A stretch of DNA of 64,000 nt from Paenibacillus sp. YYML68 (lineage in GTDB: Bacteria; Bacillota; Bacilli; Paenibacillales; NBRC-103111): contig NZ_BQYI01000001.1 in the NCBI RefSeq assembly GCF_027923405.1, positions 4,662,501 to 4,726,500 of the forward strand, read 5' to 3'. Shown here piece by piece: positions 51,423-60,709 of this stretch. The position numbers and the translations under genes were made by a program. The notes below the pieces were generated by a model. The model ran no database searches. It was not told the origin of the DNA and worked only from the letters and a program-made list of their open reading frames with translations. How positions within the stretch are numbered: the stretch's first letter is position 1; the number at the start of each line of letters is the position of its first letter.

Positions 51423-51740
51423 TTACCACCAAACCCAATATACAGCCGCTGCTAATGCCGTTAACGCAACGAACGTTCCGAACAGTAGACCGACAATCGG
51501 GAAGAAATGTCCGCGATCCTTCATGTGCATCCAATACGCCAGCTGGAATATAACCTGCACCACACCGATTCCGACGAGGAAATAGATGATGAAGGTACGA
51601 TCCAAGCCGCCATACAGGACAGCAGCAAAAGCAAGAATCGTTAATACGATAGAAATGATATACGTCACATAGTGGTTCCTAGGGCCTTCGAGCCGATGGC
51701 GCTCGTGGCCATTGGACGACGATTGATGTTGATTAGCCAT
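51423..51740 (-). CDS. ctaF: cytochrome c oxidase subunit IV (caa3)
   Basis: 105 residues with three transmembrane helices in the COX4-pro pattern (YVTYIISIVLTILAFAAVL, FLVGIGVVQVIFQLAYWMHMKDRG, FFPIVGLLFGTFVALTALAA). A small accessory subunit of the oxidase. ATG 51740 follows AAAGGTGGG and lies one base after the ctaE stop. Last gene of the operon. Confidence 0.94.
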   Translation of the reverse strand: MANQHQSSSNGHERHRLEGPRNHYVTYIISIVLTILAFAAVLYGGLDRTFIIYFLVGIGVVQVIFQLAYWMHMKDRGHFFPIVGLLFGTFVALTALAAAVYWVWW

Positions 51741-51741
51741 C

Positions 51742-52365
51742 TTATGGTCCCACCTTTCCAAGCAGGTACACGACCGTGAAGATAAACACCCATACGACGT
51801 CGATAAAGTGCCAGTACAAGCCGGCCACGTAATATTTAGGCGCCGTAACGGTCGTCAGACCTTTTTTGAAGCCGGAAATAATGAGCAATGAAATCCAGAG
51901 CACACCGAACGCAACGTGCGCGCCGTGGAAGCCGACTAGTGTATAGAACGATGTTGCGAAGGCGCTCTTCGAGAAGATATGGCCTTCGTGCACATAGTGA
52001 TTAAACTCATAAATCTCAAGACCCAAGAACGAAAGGCCAAGAAGAACGGTAACTGCCATCCACATCTGCAGCTTCTGGAACTGACCCCGGTGCAATGCCA
52101 TCGTCGCGAACACGCTCGTCAAGGAGCTCGTTAGCAGGATCAGCGTCGAAATCGCGACAAGGTCCATCGTGAACAGATGTTGACCTGTCGGACCATCCGG
52201 CACCTGGTTGCGCAATGCGATGAACGTTGCAAACAGCGTTCCGAACAATACGCACTCGCCGCCAAGGAACAGCCAGAAGCCAAGTACTTTATTTTTCCCT
52301 TCTAAGGTCGCGGTTTCCGCGTGAGGTGGCAGGGTACCGCCTACTTCATGATGTGCTGCACTCAT
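51742..52365 (-). CDS. ctaE: cytochrome c oxidase subunit III
   Basis: 207 residues, five predicted helices. COX3 landmarks are LGFWLFLGGECVLFGTLFATFIAL, GFHGAHVAFGVLWIS and YWHFIDVVWVFIFTVVYL. It supports the catalytic subunit and proton entry. The start overlaps the ctaD stop by four bases (ATGA). Confidence 0.96.
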   Translation of the reverse strand: MSAAHHEVGGTLPPHAETATLEGKNKVLGFWLFLGGECVLFGTLFATFIALRNQVPDGPTGQHLFTMDLVAISTLILLTSSLTSVFATMALHRGQFQKLQMWMAVTVLLGLSFLGLEIYEFNHYVHEGHIFSKSAFATSFYTLVGFHGAHVAFGVLWISLLIISGFKKGLTTVTAPKYYVAGLYWHFIDVVWVFIFTVVYLLGKVGP

Positions 52366-54215
52366 GCCTTTGCCCCCTTATCATTCAACTCTTCCGGCTC
52401 AATATGGAAGCCGTGATCGTCATAGACCGAACGGAAGAACATACAAATGAACGTAAATGCGATACCGATGATGCTGACCTCGTACTTATGGTACATGAAG
52501 CCGTATGCCGATACGAACAAGCCGAACGACATCAGGAACGGTAAGATCGAAGGTGAAGGCATATGGATCGAGCCAAGCGGTTCTGCCGGCGTCATCTCCT
52601 TGTTGCCTGCCATCTTCTCTTTCCACAGTGCATCGTAGCCGCGTACAAGCGGAGTCTGCTTGAAGTTGTACTCTGGCGGCGGTGATGGAATCGCCCACTC
52701 CAGCGTACGGCCATCCCACGGATCAGCTGCATGCGGATCGATTGGCTTACGAGCTGTTGCTACGATATTGATAAAGAACGCGATTGTACCGATACCCATC
52801 AAGAACGCACCGATCGTACTGATGAAGTTACCTTCTTCAAGTCCGATTCCCGGCTGGAACGTAAATACGCGGCGCGGCATTCCCATCAGACCCAAGAAGT
52901 GCTGCGGGAAGAACGTCAGGTGGAAGCCGATGAAGAACGTCCAGAAGTGAATCTTACCGAGCGTTTCGTTCAGCAGCTTGCCGAACATCTTCGGCCACCA
53001 GTAGTACGAAGCGGCGAACAAGCCAAGCACAAGACCGCCGACGATGACGTAGTGGAAGTGTGCAACTACGAAGTACGTGTCGTGGTACTGGAAGTCAGCT
53101 GCAGGAACTGCAAGCATAACGCCTGTAACGCCGCCCATCGTAAATGTAGGAATGAAGGCCGTTGCGAACATATTAGCAACTGTAAAGCGAATTTGTCCGC
53201 CCCACAGCGTGAATAGCCAGTTAAAGATCTTAACCCCTGTTGGTACAGCGATCGCCATCGTCGCAACCCCGAATATCGCATCCCCGACAGGTCCGATACC
53301 GGTTGTGAACATATGGTGCGCCCATACCATGAAGCCGAGAAAACCGATCAGCGCTGTTGCAAATACCATCGAGCTGTAGCCGAACAAGCGCTTGCGGGAG
53401 AACGTTGCAACGATCTCGGAGATCATACCGAATGCCGGCAGGATCAGGATGTAAACCTCAGGGTGACCAAAAATCCAGAAGATATGCTCCCATATAACCG
53501 GGTTACCACCCTTGCTGACATCGAAGAACGCGCCAGCGAAAATACGGTCGAACATCAGCTGAACCAAGCCTACCGTAATAGCAGGGAATGCGAACAAAAT
53601 AAGCAAGGAAGTAATGAACGCCGCCCATGTAAACATCGGCATTCTCATGTACGTCATGCCTGGTGCACGCATGTTGATGATCGTAACCAGGAAGTTAATA
53701 CCACCGATCAGCGTACCAAGACCTGCAATCTGCAAGCCGAGCACGTAGAAGTCTACGCCCTTGAACGCGCCTGTCTCATCAATAATGGTAGAGAGCGGAG
53801 CGTATGCGGTCCAGCCTGCTGCCGGAGCGCCGCCAAGGAACCAAGAGGTGTTAAGCAGGACGCCTCCGAAGAAAAACAACCAGAAGCCCAAGGCGTTAAC
53901 GAACGGGAACGCAACGTCGCGCGCCCCGATCTGCAGCGGTACAATCGCATTCATGAAGGCGAAAATAACAGGCATCGCCGCAAGGAAGATCATCGTCGTA
54001 CCGTGCATCGTCGTCAGCTGGTTGAACGTATCGCCGATGAAAATCTTCAAGTCAGGGTACATCAGCTGAATACGAATCAGGATCGCTTCAAGACCGCCCA
54101 GCAAGAAAAATATGCCGCCTGCAAGCAAGTACAGAATACCAATTTTTTTATGGTCCACCGTCGTCAGCCAATCCATGAGTCCGGTGTGCCTTTTAACCGT
54201 ATGTGAGTGAGCCAC
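52362..54215 (-). CDS. ctaD: cytochrome c oxidase subunit I
   Basis: 617-residue catalytic subunit with twelve or more helices carrying haem a, haem a3 and CuB. Metal and proton-path segments visible are TMHGTTMIFLAAMPV (haem a His), WEHIFWIFGHPEVYILILPAFG (CuB His and cross-linked Tyr) and VWAHHMFTTG (CuB His pair). HDTYFVVAHFHYVIVGG holds the haem a and a3 ligands. It pumps protons while reducing oxygen to water. 31 bp after ctaC. Confidence 0.98.
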   Translation of the reverse strand: MAHSHTVKRHTGLMDWLTTVDHKKIGILYLLAGGIFFLLGGLEAILIRIQLMYPDLKIFIGDTFNQLTTMHGTTMIFLAAMPVIFAFMNAIVPLQIGARDVAFPFVNALGFWLFFFGGVLLNTSWFLGGAPAAGWTAYAPLSTIIDETGAFKGVDFYVLGLQIAGLGTLIGGINFLVTIINMRAPGMTYMRMPMFTWAAFITSLLILFAFPAITVGLVQLMFDRIFAGAFFDVSKGGNPVIWEHIFWIFGHPEVYILILPAFGMISEIVATFSRKRLFGYSSMVFATALIGFLGFMVWAHHMFTTGIGPVGDAIFGVATMAIAVPTGVKIFNWLFTLWGGQIRFTVANMFATAFIPTFTMGGVTGVMLAVPAADFQYHDTYFVVAHFHYVIVGGLVLGLFAASYYWWPKMFGKLLNETLGKIHFWTFFIGFHLTFFPQHFLGLMGMPRRVFTFQPGIGLEEGNFISTIGAFLMGIGTIAFFINIVATARKPIDPHAADPWDGRTLEWAIPSPPPEYNFKQTPLVRGYDALWKEKMAGNKEMTPAEPLGSIHMPSPSILPFLMSFGLFVSAYGFMYHKYEVSIIGIAFTFICMFFRSVYDDHGFHIEPEELNDKGAKA

Positions 54216-54246
54216 GTATTTTTTACCTCCTTTTCCTTGATGCTTC

Positions 54247-55281
54247 TTACTGAGGCAGCTTCAGCGAGTTCAAATATTTCACAAGCTCGTTGATCTCTTG
54301 ATCCTTCAGTGCCTTATCCGTATTCGGTGCGCCCTCGTAGAATCCAGGCATCTTCGCGCCAGGCTTCACCGATTGCGGGTCCTTAATCCATTGCTTCAAC
54401 ATCTCATCGTTATGAGGCAAAATACCAGCTATCTTCTCGCGGGAAGCAAAGCCGTTCAGGTTCGGACCAGCGCCCAAGCCTTGTGCGTTCACCGCATGAC
54501 AGGAGAGACAGTTGTCCTTGAAAATCTGCTCGCCAGCCTTCACATCCGCAGGGATGGAAGCAGGCTTCTTCATGTTCGCAACCCACTGGTCAAATGCCGC
54601 AGGCTCCTTCGAAACAACCTTGAAGTCCATCAAGGCGTGTGAGGCTCCGCAAAGCTCCGCACACTTACCGAGGAACACGTCAGCGTCGTCAGCTTCCAGG
54701 TAGTACACATTCGTAAGTCCTGGGTTCGTGTCCATCTTACCGCCTAGCGAAGGTACCCAGAAGGAGTGCTTCACGTCAGAGGCTGTAAGCTCGAACGCAA
54801 TCTTCTTACCCGTCGGAATGACGAGGTCTTGCGCCGTATTAATTCCAAGCGTCGGATACTCAAACTGCCACCAGAACGCGTGCGCTGTGACCTTCACGTG
54901 AAGCGCGTCCTCGTTATCTCTGTGATCCTCCAGCAGCTTGAACGTATATTGCACCGTCGGTACGGCCAAGATCAAGAGCAGAATTACAGGAACGACCGTC
55001 CAAATAATCTCAAGCGTATGACTTCCTTCCACTTGCTTCGGAATGATGTCCTTCTCGCCCTTCTTCTTGCGGAAACGAATCAATACATAGATGTACAGAG
55101 CGAATACGACTACTACGACCAAGAGCATGATGATGAAGCTGAGCTCCATCAAAAACAGCTGATCCCTGGCCACTGGCCCCCTAGGCTTTAAGGCGGATAT
55201 CGTATCGTCCCCACACCCCGATAGAAGCAATATCAACCCGAGAAGAGGGATGAAACGCCACAGATTTTGCCATCGAATCAT
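54247..55281 (-). CDS. ctaC: cytochrome c oxidase subunit II with fused cytochrome c (caa3)
   Basis: 344-residue lipoprotein with LLLSGCGDD (Cys 23). Two transmembrane helices (about 45-70, 92-112) are followed by the CuA cupredoxin domain (KHSFWVPSLGGK, CAELCGASHALMDF) and a C-terminal class I cytochrome c (CLSCH near residue 260, AKMPGFYEG). The fused cytochrome defines a caa3 oxidase that takes electrons without a separate soluble cytochrome. First gene of ctaCDEF behind a near-ideal promoter. Confidence 0.97.
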   Translation of the reverse strand: MIRWQNLWRFIPLLGLILLLSGCGDDTISALKPRGPVARDQLFLMELSFIIMLLVVVVVFALYIYVLIRFRKKKGEKDIIPKQVEGSHTLEIIWTVVPVILLLILAVPTVQYTFKLLEDHRDNEDALHVKVTAHAFWWQFEYPTLGINTAQDLVIPTGKKIAFELTASDVKHSFWVPSLGGKMDTNPGLTNVYYLEADDADVFLGKCAELCGASHALMDFKVVSKEPAAFDQWVANMKKPASIPADVKAGEQIFKDNCLSCHAVNAQGLGAGPNLNGFASREKIAGILPHNDEMLKQWIKDPQSVKPGAKMPGFYEGAPNTDKALKDQEINELVKYLNSLKLPQ

Positions 55282-55334
55282 CTTATCAATCCCACCTTAT
55301 AAAGCTAATATTTTTGAACAAAAAAGGTCATAAC

Positions 55335-55398
55335 TTGTCAATGAACCTGATCACCCTATTAACTATAAATTCGAGCCTGTTTTTTGTCAATGAATCTG
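55335..55398. promoter_or_regulatory. ctaC promoter with two 15-bp direct repeats
   Basis: On the minus strand, TTGACA (complement of 55385-55390) and TATAGT (complement of 55362-55367) are 17 bp apart. The plus strand shows TTGTCAATGAAYCTG at 55335-55349 and 55384-55398, a 49-bp offset. One copy covers the -35 box, as expected for a regulator competing with or contacting polymerase. Confidence 0.7.
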
Positions 55399-55743
55399 GC
55401 GAAGTTCACAAAACGGTCAAATGTGTTGATTTTAGAGCATTTTCAAGCTTTTTTCAAGACTGTGGAAGCGCTTCTTCGACTCCATGCTGATGCCTTCTAA
55501 CCGAATACTCAATTGTGGGCTGATTGTGTCGGCAGATACGATCTTCATATGTTCAAATTCGGGTCTATCCTTGTTTTTATTGCCATATTGAGGGTTCTTT
55601 ATGCATCTTCTTCCCGCTGCCTCTGCTCTGTGAATCAAAAGCTGCTGCATGACTCATCCTAAAGAGGAATTACTGCAGCCTCAATCGCTGAGGGCTTATC
55701 GTCTGCATCGCTGTCATTCCTATACAGAAGGAGGCTATGCCAA

Positions 55744-56451
55744 TTGCGGGCTATTCGATCGGCATCCGTTATCGCTCTTGCGCTGTCGTGTACGGTCATG
55801 GCCGGCTGCTACAGCTGGTACGACTACAACAGCGCCAACAATTACGGCAGCAAGCGCGACTATCCGAGACAGGACACCTCACGCGCCTACCAGACGGAGC
55901 AGCAATATTCCTCCGTATCGCATCAGGTTCAGTCGCTTGAATTCAACCAATTTCTCTCCGATCAGGTTGCGGCTATGTACGGTGTGAACAGCGCACTCAT
56001 CTTCATGGGGGACAACACTGCCTACGTAGCCATTACGCTCGACAACACCGCGTCAGGCACAAGAGGGGGCGAGGTCAAGGGCACAGAGACGAACTTCTAC
56101 GGCCTTGTGAAGGGGCTATACAATCCCCACTCCCAGCATACGGATCAAGCTGATCCGGACAAGCTGATTACAGGCCACATCGCTGAGACGGAGACGCATC
56201 ACGAGCACTTATCTCATTTATTCAAGCAAAAAATCGCAGAAAAAATTCGTTCCCTGCAGCCGAGCGTGACCGATGTATACATCTCTGCCAACCGCTTCAT
56301 CGTCGACGAGTTCAATCGAATTGCGCAGGAGAGTTGGCAAGGACGGCCACTTGAGCCGTACCGTCCTTACTTCATCAGCCTCATGGAACGAACGTTCGGC
56401 ACAGCGCCTACGATACCGAATCAGGCCGAGGTGAACGGCCGAGAGTATTAG
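55744..56451 (+). CDS. YhcN/YlaJ-type sporulation lipoprotein
   Basis: 235 residues from a TTG at 55744, nine bases after AGGAGG. The signal ends at CTVMAGC (lipobox). The Gln/Tyr/Ser-rich segment after the signal and the later domain (AYVAITLDNTASGTRGG, KQKIAEKIRSLQPSVTDVYISANRFIVDEFNRIA) match the YhcN/YlaJ family. Family members are membrane lipoproteins of spores affecting germination or outgrowth. An ATG at 55738 reads a different frame. Confidence 0.85.
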   Translation: MRAIRSASVIALALSCTVMAGCYSWYDYNSANNYGSKRDYPRQDTSRAYQTEQQYSSVSHQVQSLEFNQFLSDQVAAMYGVNSALIFMGDNTAYVAITLDNTASGTRGGEVKGTETNFYGLVKGLYNPHSQHTDQADPDKLITGHIAETETHHEHLSHLFKQKIAEKIRSLQPSVTDVYISANRFIVDEFNRIAQESWQGRPLEPYRPYFISLMERTFGTAPTIPNQAEVNGREY

Positions 56452-56569
56452 CATTAGATCTGCTGCACAGAGCCGCTTAAGGCTTGTGCAGTTTCTTTTT
56501 GCCGACAGTTGCTGTACAATGCAATATTAATACAAGAGATACTATACCTATATTTAGGAGACTATATTA

Positions 56570-58486
56570 ATGAAGAAAAACGAATTCGCAGCACTCGGCA
56601 TCAGTGACAATGTAAGCGAGCAGCTGCGCCTATACGGCTATGCAGAGCCGACACCGATTCAGAAGGAAGCGATCCCCGCGATATTGTCAGGCGCTGATTG
56701 CATTGCGCAGGCACAGACCGGTACAGGCAAGACGCTGGCCTTCGTCCTACCGATCATTGAGACAATCCGTCCCGAGCGCGAGCACGTTCAAGCGCTCATC
56801 GTCACGCCTACCCGTGAGCTGGCTATTCAAATTACAGAGGAGGTTCAGCGCTGGGCGCCTCTGAAGGGCTTGCGCGTGCTATCCGCGTACGGCGGTCAAG
56901 ATGTGGAACGGCAAATTCGGAAGCTGGAAGGTAATATACATATTATTGTAGCTACACCAGGACGCCTGCTCGATCACATACGTCGTGAAACGGTTCAGCT
57001 ACATAAGCTGTCTATTCTTGTGCTGGATGAGGCCGACCAGATGCTCCATATGGGCTTCTTGAACGAGGTTATCGATATTATTGCGATGACTCCTTCCCGC
57101 AGACAAACGCTGCTCTTCTCGGCAACGATGCCGCCGAAGATCCGGGACCTGGCAAAGGCTTACATGCGGCCTCCAGTTGAAATTGAAATCAAGGCGAAGC
57201 GAATTACGCTGGATGAGATCGAGCAGGTCGTCGTGCAGACGACAGACCGCGGCAAGCTCGATGCGCTGTGCACGCTGATCGATAACGAGCAGCCTTATCT
57301 GGCGATGATCTTCTGCCGCACGAAGCTGCGCGCCTCGAAGCTGCGCGAGGAGCTTGCCGAGCGGGGCTACTCGTGTGACGAGCTGCACGGCGACTTGACC
57401 CAGGCGAAGCGCGAGCAGGTGATGAAGCGATTCCGCGATGCGAAAATTCAGCTGCTCGTCGCGACCGACGTCGCGGCTCGCGGTCTCGACGTCGAGGGTA
57501 TTACGCATGTCATTAACTACGACATTCCGCATGACGTTGAGAGCTACATTCACCGCATCGGCCGGACAGGACGCGCTGGACAGACGGGCAAGGCGGTAAC
57601 CTTCGCTGCGCCGCGTGACGCGAACTATCTCGAGTTGATCGAGAGAGGAATCAAGTCGACGCTGGCGAAGCGTCCTGGGAAGCCGGGAGCGGCGTTGCAG
57701 GCGGAGCGTGGTGAGAGTCGCGAGCGTACGGGCCGAGGCGAGAGCCGGGAGCGTGCGGGACGCGATGGTCGTGAGCGGGACGAGCGCTCAGGCGGAGCGC
57801 GGAATGAGCGCGGACGCGGCGCGCGTGGAGCCGCTGGCGGGCGCGGACGCAGTGACCGCGGCGCAGCTCCGCAGCGCGGGCGCGATGACCGCGGCGCAGG
57901 CGCTGGCCGCGATAGCCGCGGCGGCGCAGCTCCGCAGCGCGGGCGCGATGACCGCGGCCCAGGCGCTGGCCGCGACTCCCGCGGCGGCGCAGCTCCGCAG
58001 CGCGGGCGCGATGACCGCGGCCCGGGCGCTGGCCGCGATAGCCGCGGCGGCGCAGCTCCGCAGCGCGGACGCGATGACCGCAGCGCTGGCGCGGGACGCG
58101 ACAACCGCGGCGGCGCAGCTCCGCAGCGCGGGCGCGATGACCGCGGCCCAGGCGCTGGCCGCGACTCCCGCGGCGGCGCAGCTCCGCAGCGCGGGCGCGA
58201 TGACCGCGGCCCAGGCGCTGGCCGCGACTCCCGCGGCGGCGCAGCTCCGCAGCGCGGGCGCGATGACCGCGGCCCGAGCGCTGGCCGCGATAGCCGCGGC
58301 GGCGCAGCTCCGCAGCGCGGGCGCGATGACCGCGGCCCGAGCGCTGGACGCGACTCCCGCGGCGGCGCAGCTCCGCAGCGCGGGCGCGATGACCGCGGCC
58401 CGAGCGCTGGACGCGACTCCCGCGGCGGACGCGGCAATGCAGGTGCGCGGGACACGCGCAGCACCACCCCTCGGCGCGGGCGATAA
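56570..58486 (+). CDS. DEAD-box RNA helicase with repetitive RGG-like tail
   Basis: 638 residues. Helicase core 1-380 has all motifs: Q motif, Walker A AQTGTGKT at 48-55, PTRELA, the DEAD box LDEADQML near 150, [17 protein letters not shown] and [13 protein letters not shown]. It unwinds RNA in ribosome biogenesis, mRNA decay or cold adaptation (CshA/B-like). The tail (about 395-638) is Arg/Gly/Asp-rich and includes nine 21-residue repeats of [17 protein letters not shown] type. Such disordered RGG tails bind RNA and can drive condensates. AGGAG upstream. Confidence 0.95.
   Translation: MKKNEFAALGISDNVSEQLRLYGYAEPTPIQKEAIPAILSGADCIAQAQTGTGKTLAFVLPIIETIRPEREHVQALIVTPTRELAIQITEEVQRWAPLKGLRVLSAYGGQDVERQIRKLEGNIHIIVATPGRLLDHIRRETVQLHKLSILVLDEADQMLHMGFLNEVIDIIAMTPSRRQTLLFSATMPPKIRDLAKAYMRPPVEIEIKAKRITLDEIEQVVVQTTDRGKLDALCTLIDNEQPYLAMIFCRTKLRASKLREELAERGYSCDELHGDLTQAKREQVMKRFRDAKIQLLVATDVAARGLDVEGITHVINYDIPHDVESYIHRIGRTGRAGQTGKAVTFAAPRDANYLELIERGIKSTLAKRPGKPGAALQAERGESRERTGRGESRERAGRDGRERDERSGGARNERGRGARGAAGGRGRSDRGAAPQRGRDDRGAGAGRDSRGGAAPQRGRDDRGPGAGRDSRGGAAPQRGRDDRGPGAGRDSRGGAAPQRGRDDRSAGAGRDNRGGAAPQRGRDDRGPGAGRDSRGGAAPQRGRDDRGPGAGRDSRGGAAPQRGRDDRGPSAGRDSRGGAAPQRGRDDRGPSAGRDSRGGAAPQRGRDDRGPSAGRDSRGGRGNAGARDTRSTTPRRGR
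57855..58430. repeat. nine tandem 63-bp coding repeats in the helicase tail
   Basis: The DNA is repeated every 63 bp (21 codons) with few differences between units, such as GPGAG, GPSAG, GAGAG or SAGAG variants. It is very GC-rich, with hardly any stop codons in several frames of both strands, so it creates long false frames. Confidence 0.92.
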
Positions 58487-58598
58487 GCTCGCCTGACGCC
58501 GTGCGGCGCAAGGCGCCTTTACCAAAATTACAAACTCATGTAAAATAGAGATAGGCAATCGGCAAGGAACTGCACTTCCCAAACGAAGGAGGGTTTCT

Positions 58599-59189
58599 AT
58601 GTACGAACTCAAGGATACAGAAATTATATTCGTCTTCACAGGCCCGAACGGTGCTGGTCGTAGAACGGTAGCTCAGATGTCAGGCAGCACTCTCGGGATT
58701 AAGCAGATCGTCTCGTATACGACACGCCCACCACGTGCCATCGAGGTTGAAGGACAAGATTATTACTTCATAACGGCCGAAGCATTCGCTGATGCGGAGT
58801 CAAAGGACGAGTTCATCGAGGTGATGGAGATTGACGGCTACCACTACGGCATTAAGGAATCCGATGTTACGACACAGCTTCAGAAGTTCGGCGCAGTCTG
58901 TCTCATCCTGAACCGTTACGGTGCCGATGCGCTCAAGAGCGTGTACGGCGACCGCGTCGTGCGCATCTGTATTTATGCCGATCGGGATACCGTGATGAAG
59001 CGCGAGCAGCAGCGCGGCGACAGCCCGGAGCAGATCGAACGCTACATGTCCCATTATGATGAAGAGATGGAATACAAGGACTCCTGTGAGCACGCTTTCG
59101 AGAATATTGATCTGGCCCACACCGTGTTCGACTTGACGAAGACACTTGACGAGAACTACTTGCACCGTAACCTGCTCGATTTGGACTAA
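58599..59189 (+). CDS. guanylate-kinase-like protein with non-canonical P-loop
   Basis: 196 residues resembling guanylate kinase. It keeps the GMP-binding segments SYTTRPPR (residues 39-46), EGQDYYFI and FIEVMEIDGYHYGI, and the lid-like REQQRGDSPEQIERYM. The P-loop reads GPNGAGRRT instead of GPSGVGKGT, so the ATP-binding Lys is Arg. It is therefore likely a paralogue with altered or no kinase activity; a housekeeping gmk is presumably elsewhere. AAGGAGGG precedes the ATG. Confidence 0.85.
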   Translation: MYELKDTEIIFVFTGPNGAGRRTVAQMSGSTLGIKQIVSYTTRPPRAIEVEGQDYYFITAEAFADAESKDEFIEVMEIDGYHYGIKESDVTTQLQKFGAVCLILNRYGADALKSVYGDRVVRICIYADRDTVMKREQQRGDSPEQIERYMSHYDEEMEYKDSCEHAFENIDLAHTVFDLTKTLDENYLHRNLLDLD

Positions 59190-59298
59190 TCGAATGTGCA
59201 AGTGAACCATAGATCGCACCGAAGAACCGATGGCGCAGGCCGTCGGTTTCTTCTTTGCATAAGAGCTAGGCGTACCTAAGGAGGAGGATTGTACCCGT

Positions 59299-60465
59299 AT
59301 GATATTAATTCATATCGAACCGACGCCGAGCCCCAACTCGATGAAAATAACGGTGTCTGAGAAGCTACCAGACTCAATCCGATATACACTCACCAAGGAA
59401 CAGGAACATACCGCGCCAGAGCCGTACCGCAGCCTGCTCGCGATCGAGGGCGTCCGAAGCCTGTATCGTGCCGGCGACTTCATCGCGCTCGATCGGACAG
59501 CGAAGGCGGATTGGCAGACGATCTTGACGACTGTACGAGTCGTACTTGGAGATCGTTCCGCTGCTGCTGCCGGATCGGAGCCAAGCTCGACCGCACCCGC
59601 TAGTCCTACCTCCGAAGCGTTCGGCGAGGTCATCGTGAAGCTGCAGCACTTCCGCGGTATTCCGTTACAGATCCGCGTGTCCGCAGGTGGTGAGGAGAAG
59701 CGTGCAGCGCTGCCGGAACGCTTCTCGGAGGCGGCCGTGAAGGCAGCCAGCGCCTCCCCGAACTTGATCAAGGAGCGGTCGCTGGACGATTGGGATACGC
59801 GCTACGGCGAGCTTAGCGATGTGCTCGAGGAGATCGTGCAGGAGCTAGATGCGGCCTACGACGACGCAAGACTGTCCGAGCTCGTCGTTCGCGCACAGCA
59901 AGGGCCGGTGACGGAAGGCGCCCAGGCGATCGCGGAGGCGGCAAGACGCACCTTCACTTACGAGGAGACCGAGCAGAAGCTCCAGTCCGAGGACTGGAAG
60001 GAGCGCTATGCGGCGCTCCAGCAGATTCAGCCCTCGGAGGAGACGCTGCCGCTGCTCGTGCAGGCACTTCAGGATGAACAGACGGCCATTCGCCGCCTCG
60101 CAACGGTCTATATCGGCGATCTGAAATCTCCCTCCGTCCTTCCGTACTTGTACGATGCGCTACAGGACCGATCTGCCGTCGTTCGGCGTACAGCTGGCGA
60201 CACGTTATCGGACATCGGCGACCCGCTCGCTCAGGACGCGATGATCCGTGCGCTCGGCGACTCCAATAAGCTCGTCCGCTGGCGGGCTGCGCGTTTTCTA
60301 TATGAGGCCGGGGACGAGCGCGCCATTCCAGCGCTTCAAGCGGCCGCGAACGACCCTGAATTCGAGGTCAGCATGCAGGCCCGCATGGCGCTTGCGCGCA
60401 TCGAGGGCGGCCAGGCAGCGGAAGGCTCCGTATGGCAGCAGATGACGCGCCGCAACGACAGCTAG
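59299..60465 (+). CDS. CvfC-type protein: Nfu N-domain plus HEAT repeats
   Basis: 388 residues. The N-terminus (about 1-85, HIEPTPSPNSMKITVSEKLP) matches the scaffold N-domain of NfuA-like proteins. The middle is charged, and the C-terminal 170 residues form HEAT/PBS-lyase repeats (SEDWKERYAALQQI, LKSPSVLPYLYDAL). This arrangement matches the conserved virulence factor C family of Staphylococcus and Bacillus, whose biochemical role is unknown. AGGAGGAGG lies about 11 bases before the ATG. Confidence 0.87.
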   Translation: MILIHIEPTPSPNSMKITVSEKLPDSIRYTLTKEQEHTAPEPYRSLLAIEGVRSLYRAGDFIALDRTAKADWQTILTTVRVVLGDRSAAAAGSEPSSTAPASPTSEAFGEVIVKLQHFRGIPLQIRVSAGGEEKRAALPERFSEAAVKAASASPNLIKERSLDDWDTRYGELSDVLEEIVQELDAAYDDARLSELVVRAQQGPVTEGAQAIAEAARRTFTYEETEQKLQSEDWKERYAALQQIQPSEETLPLLVQALQDEQTAIRRLATVYIGDLKSPSVLPYLYDALQDRSAVVRRTAGDTLSDIGDPLAQDAMIRALGDSNKLVRWRAARFLYEAGDERAIPALQAAANDPEFEVSMQARMALARIEGGQAAEGSVWQQMTRRNDS

Positions 60466-60509
60466 CATGAGTGCGACATAAGCTTCGCCACATAGCCACG
60501 AACGAACAC

Positions 60510-60550
60510 AAGCAGGTCTCGCTGTACTTACATGCGGGACCTGCTTTTTT
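60510..60550 (+). terminator. terminator after the CvfC-type gene
   Basis: AGCAGGTC and GACCTGCT close the stem, followed by TTTTTT. Confidence 0.82.
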
Positions 60551-60709
60551 CCTATACTTGCCACGCTCTCTCCTTACTCCGCTATACTCTATTTCTTAGG
60601 CAGCTGGTATAATAGAACCAGTTCGACTCTATGCACCACTGCGTTCTGATCAATTCGACATACACAGCATGTTCGATCGCCACACAAGGAGACGAGGAGA
60701 GAGGATCTA

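Noticed and set aside
53313..54206. Plus-strand open frame of 297 codons opposite ctaD
   Set aside because: Highly charged, no ribosome site, and fully antisense to a conserved oxidase subunit.
55432..55650. 72-codon minus-strand frame upstream of the ctaC promoter
   Set aside because: Weak AGGATG signal only, no recognised features, and the frame overlaps regulatory sequence; left out as probably non-coding.
57855..58430. Possible CRISPR-like array
   Set aside because: Units are contiguous coding repeats without unique spacers.
57625..58639. Several 260-286 codon frames on both strands through the helicase tail
   Set aside because: They follow from the GC-rich 63-bp repeat; only the helicase frame joins a conserved domain and has a ribosome site.
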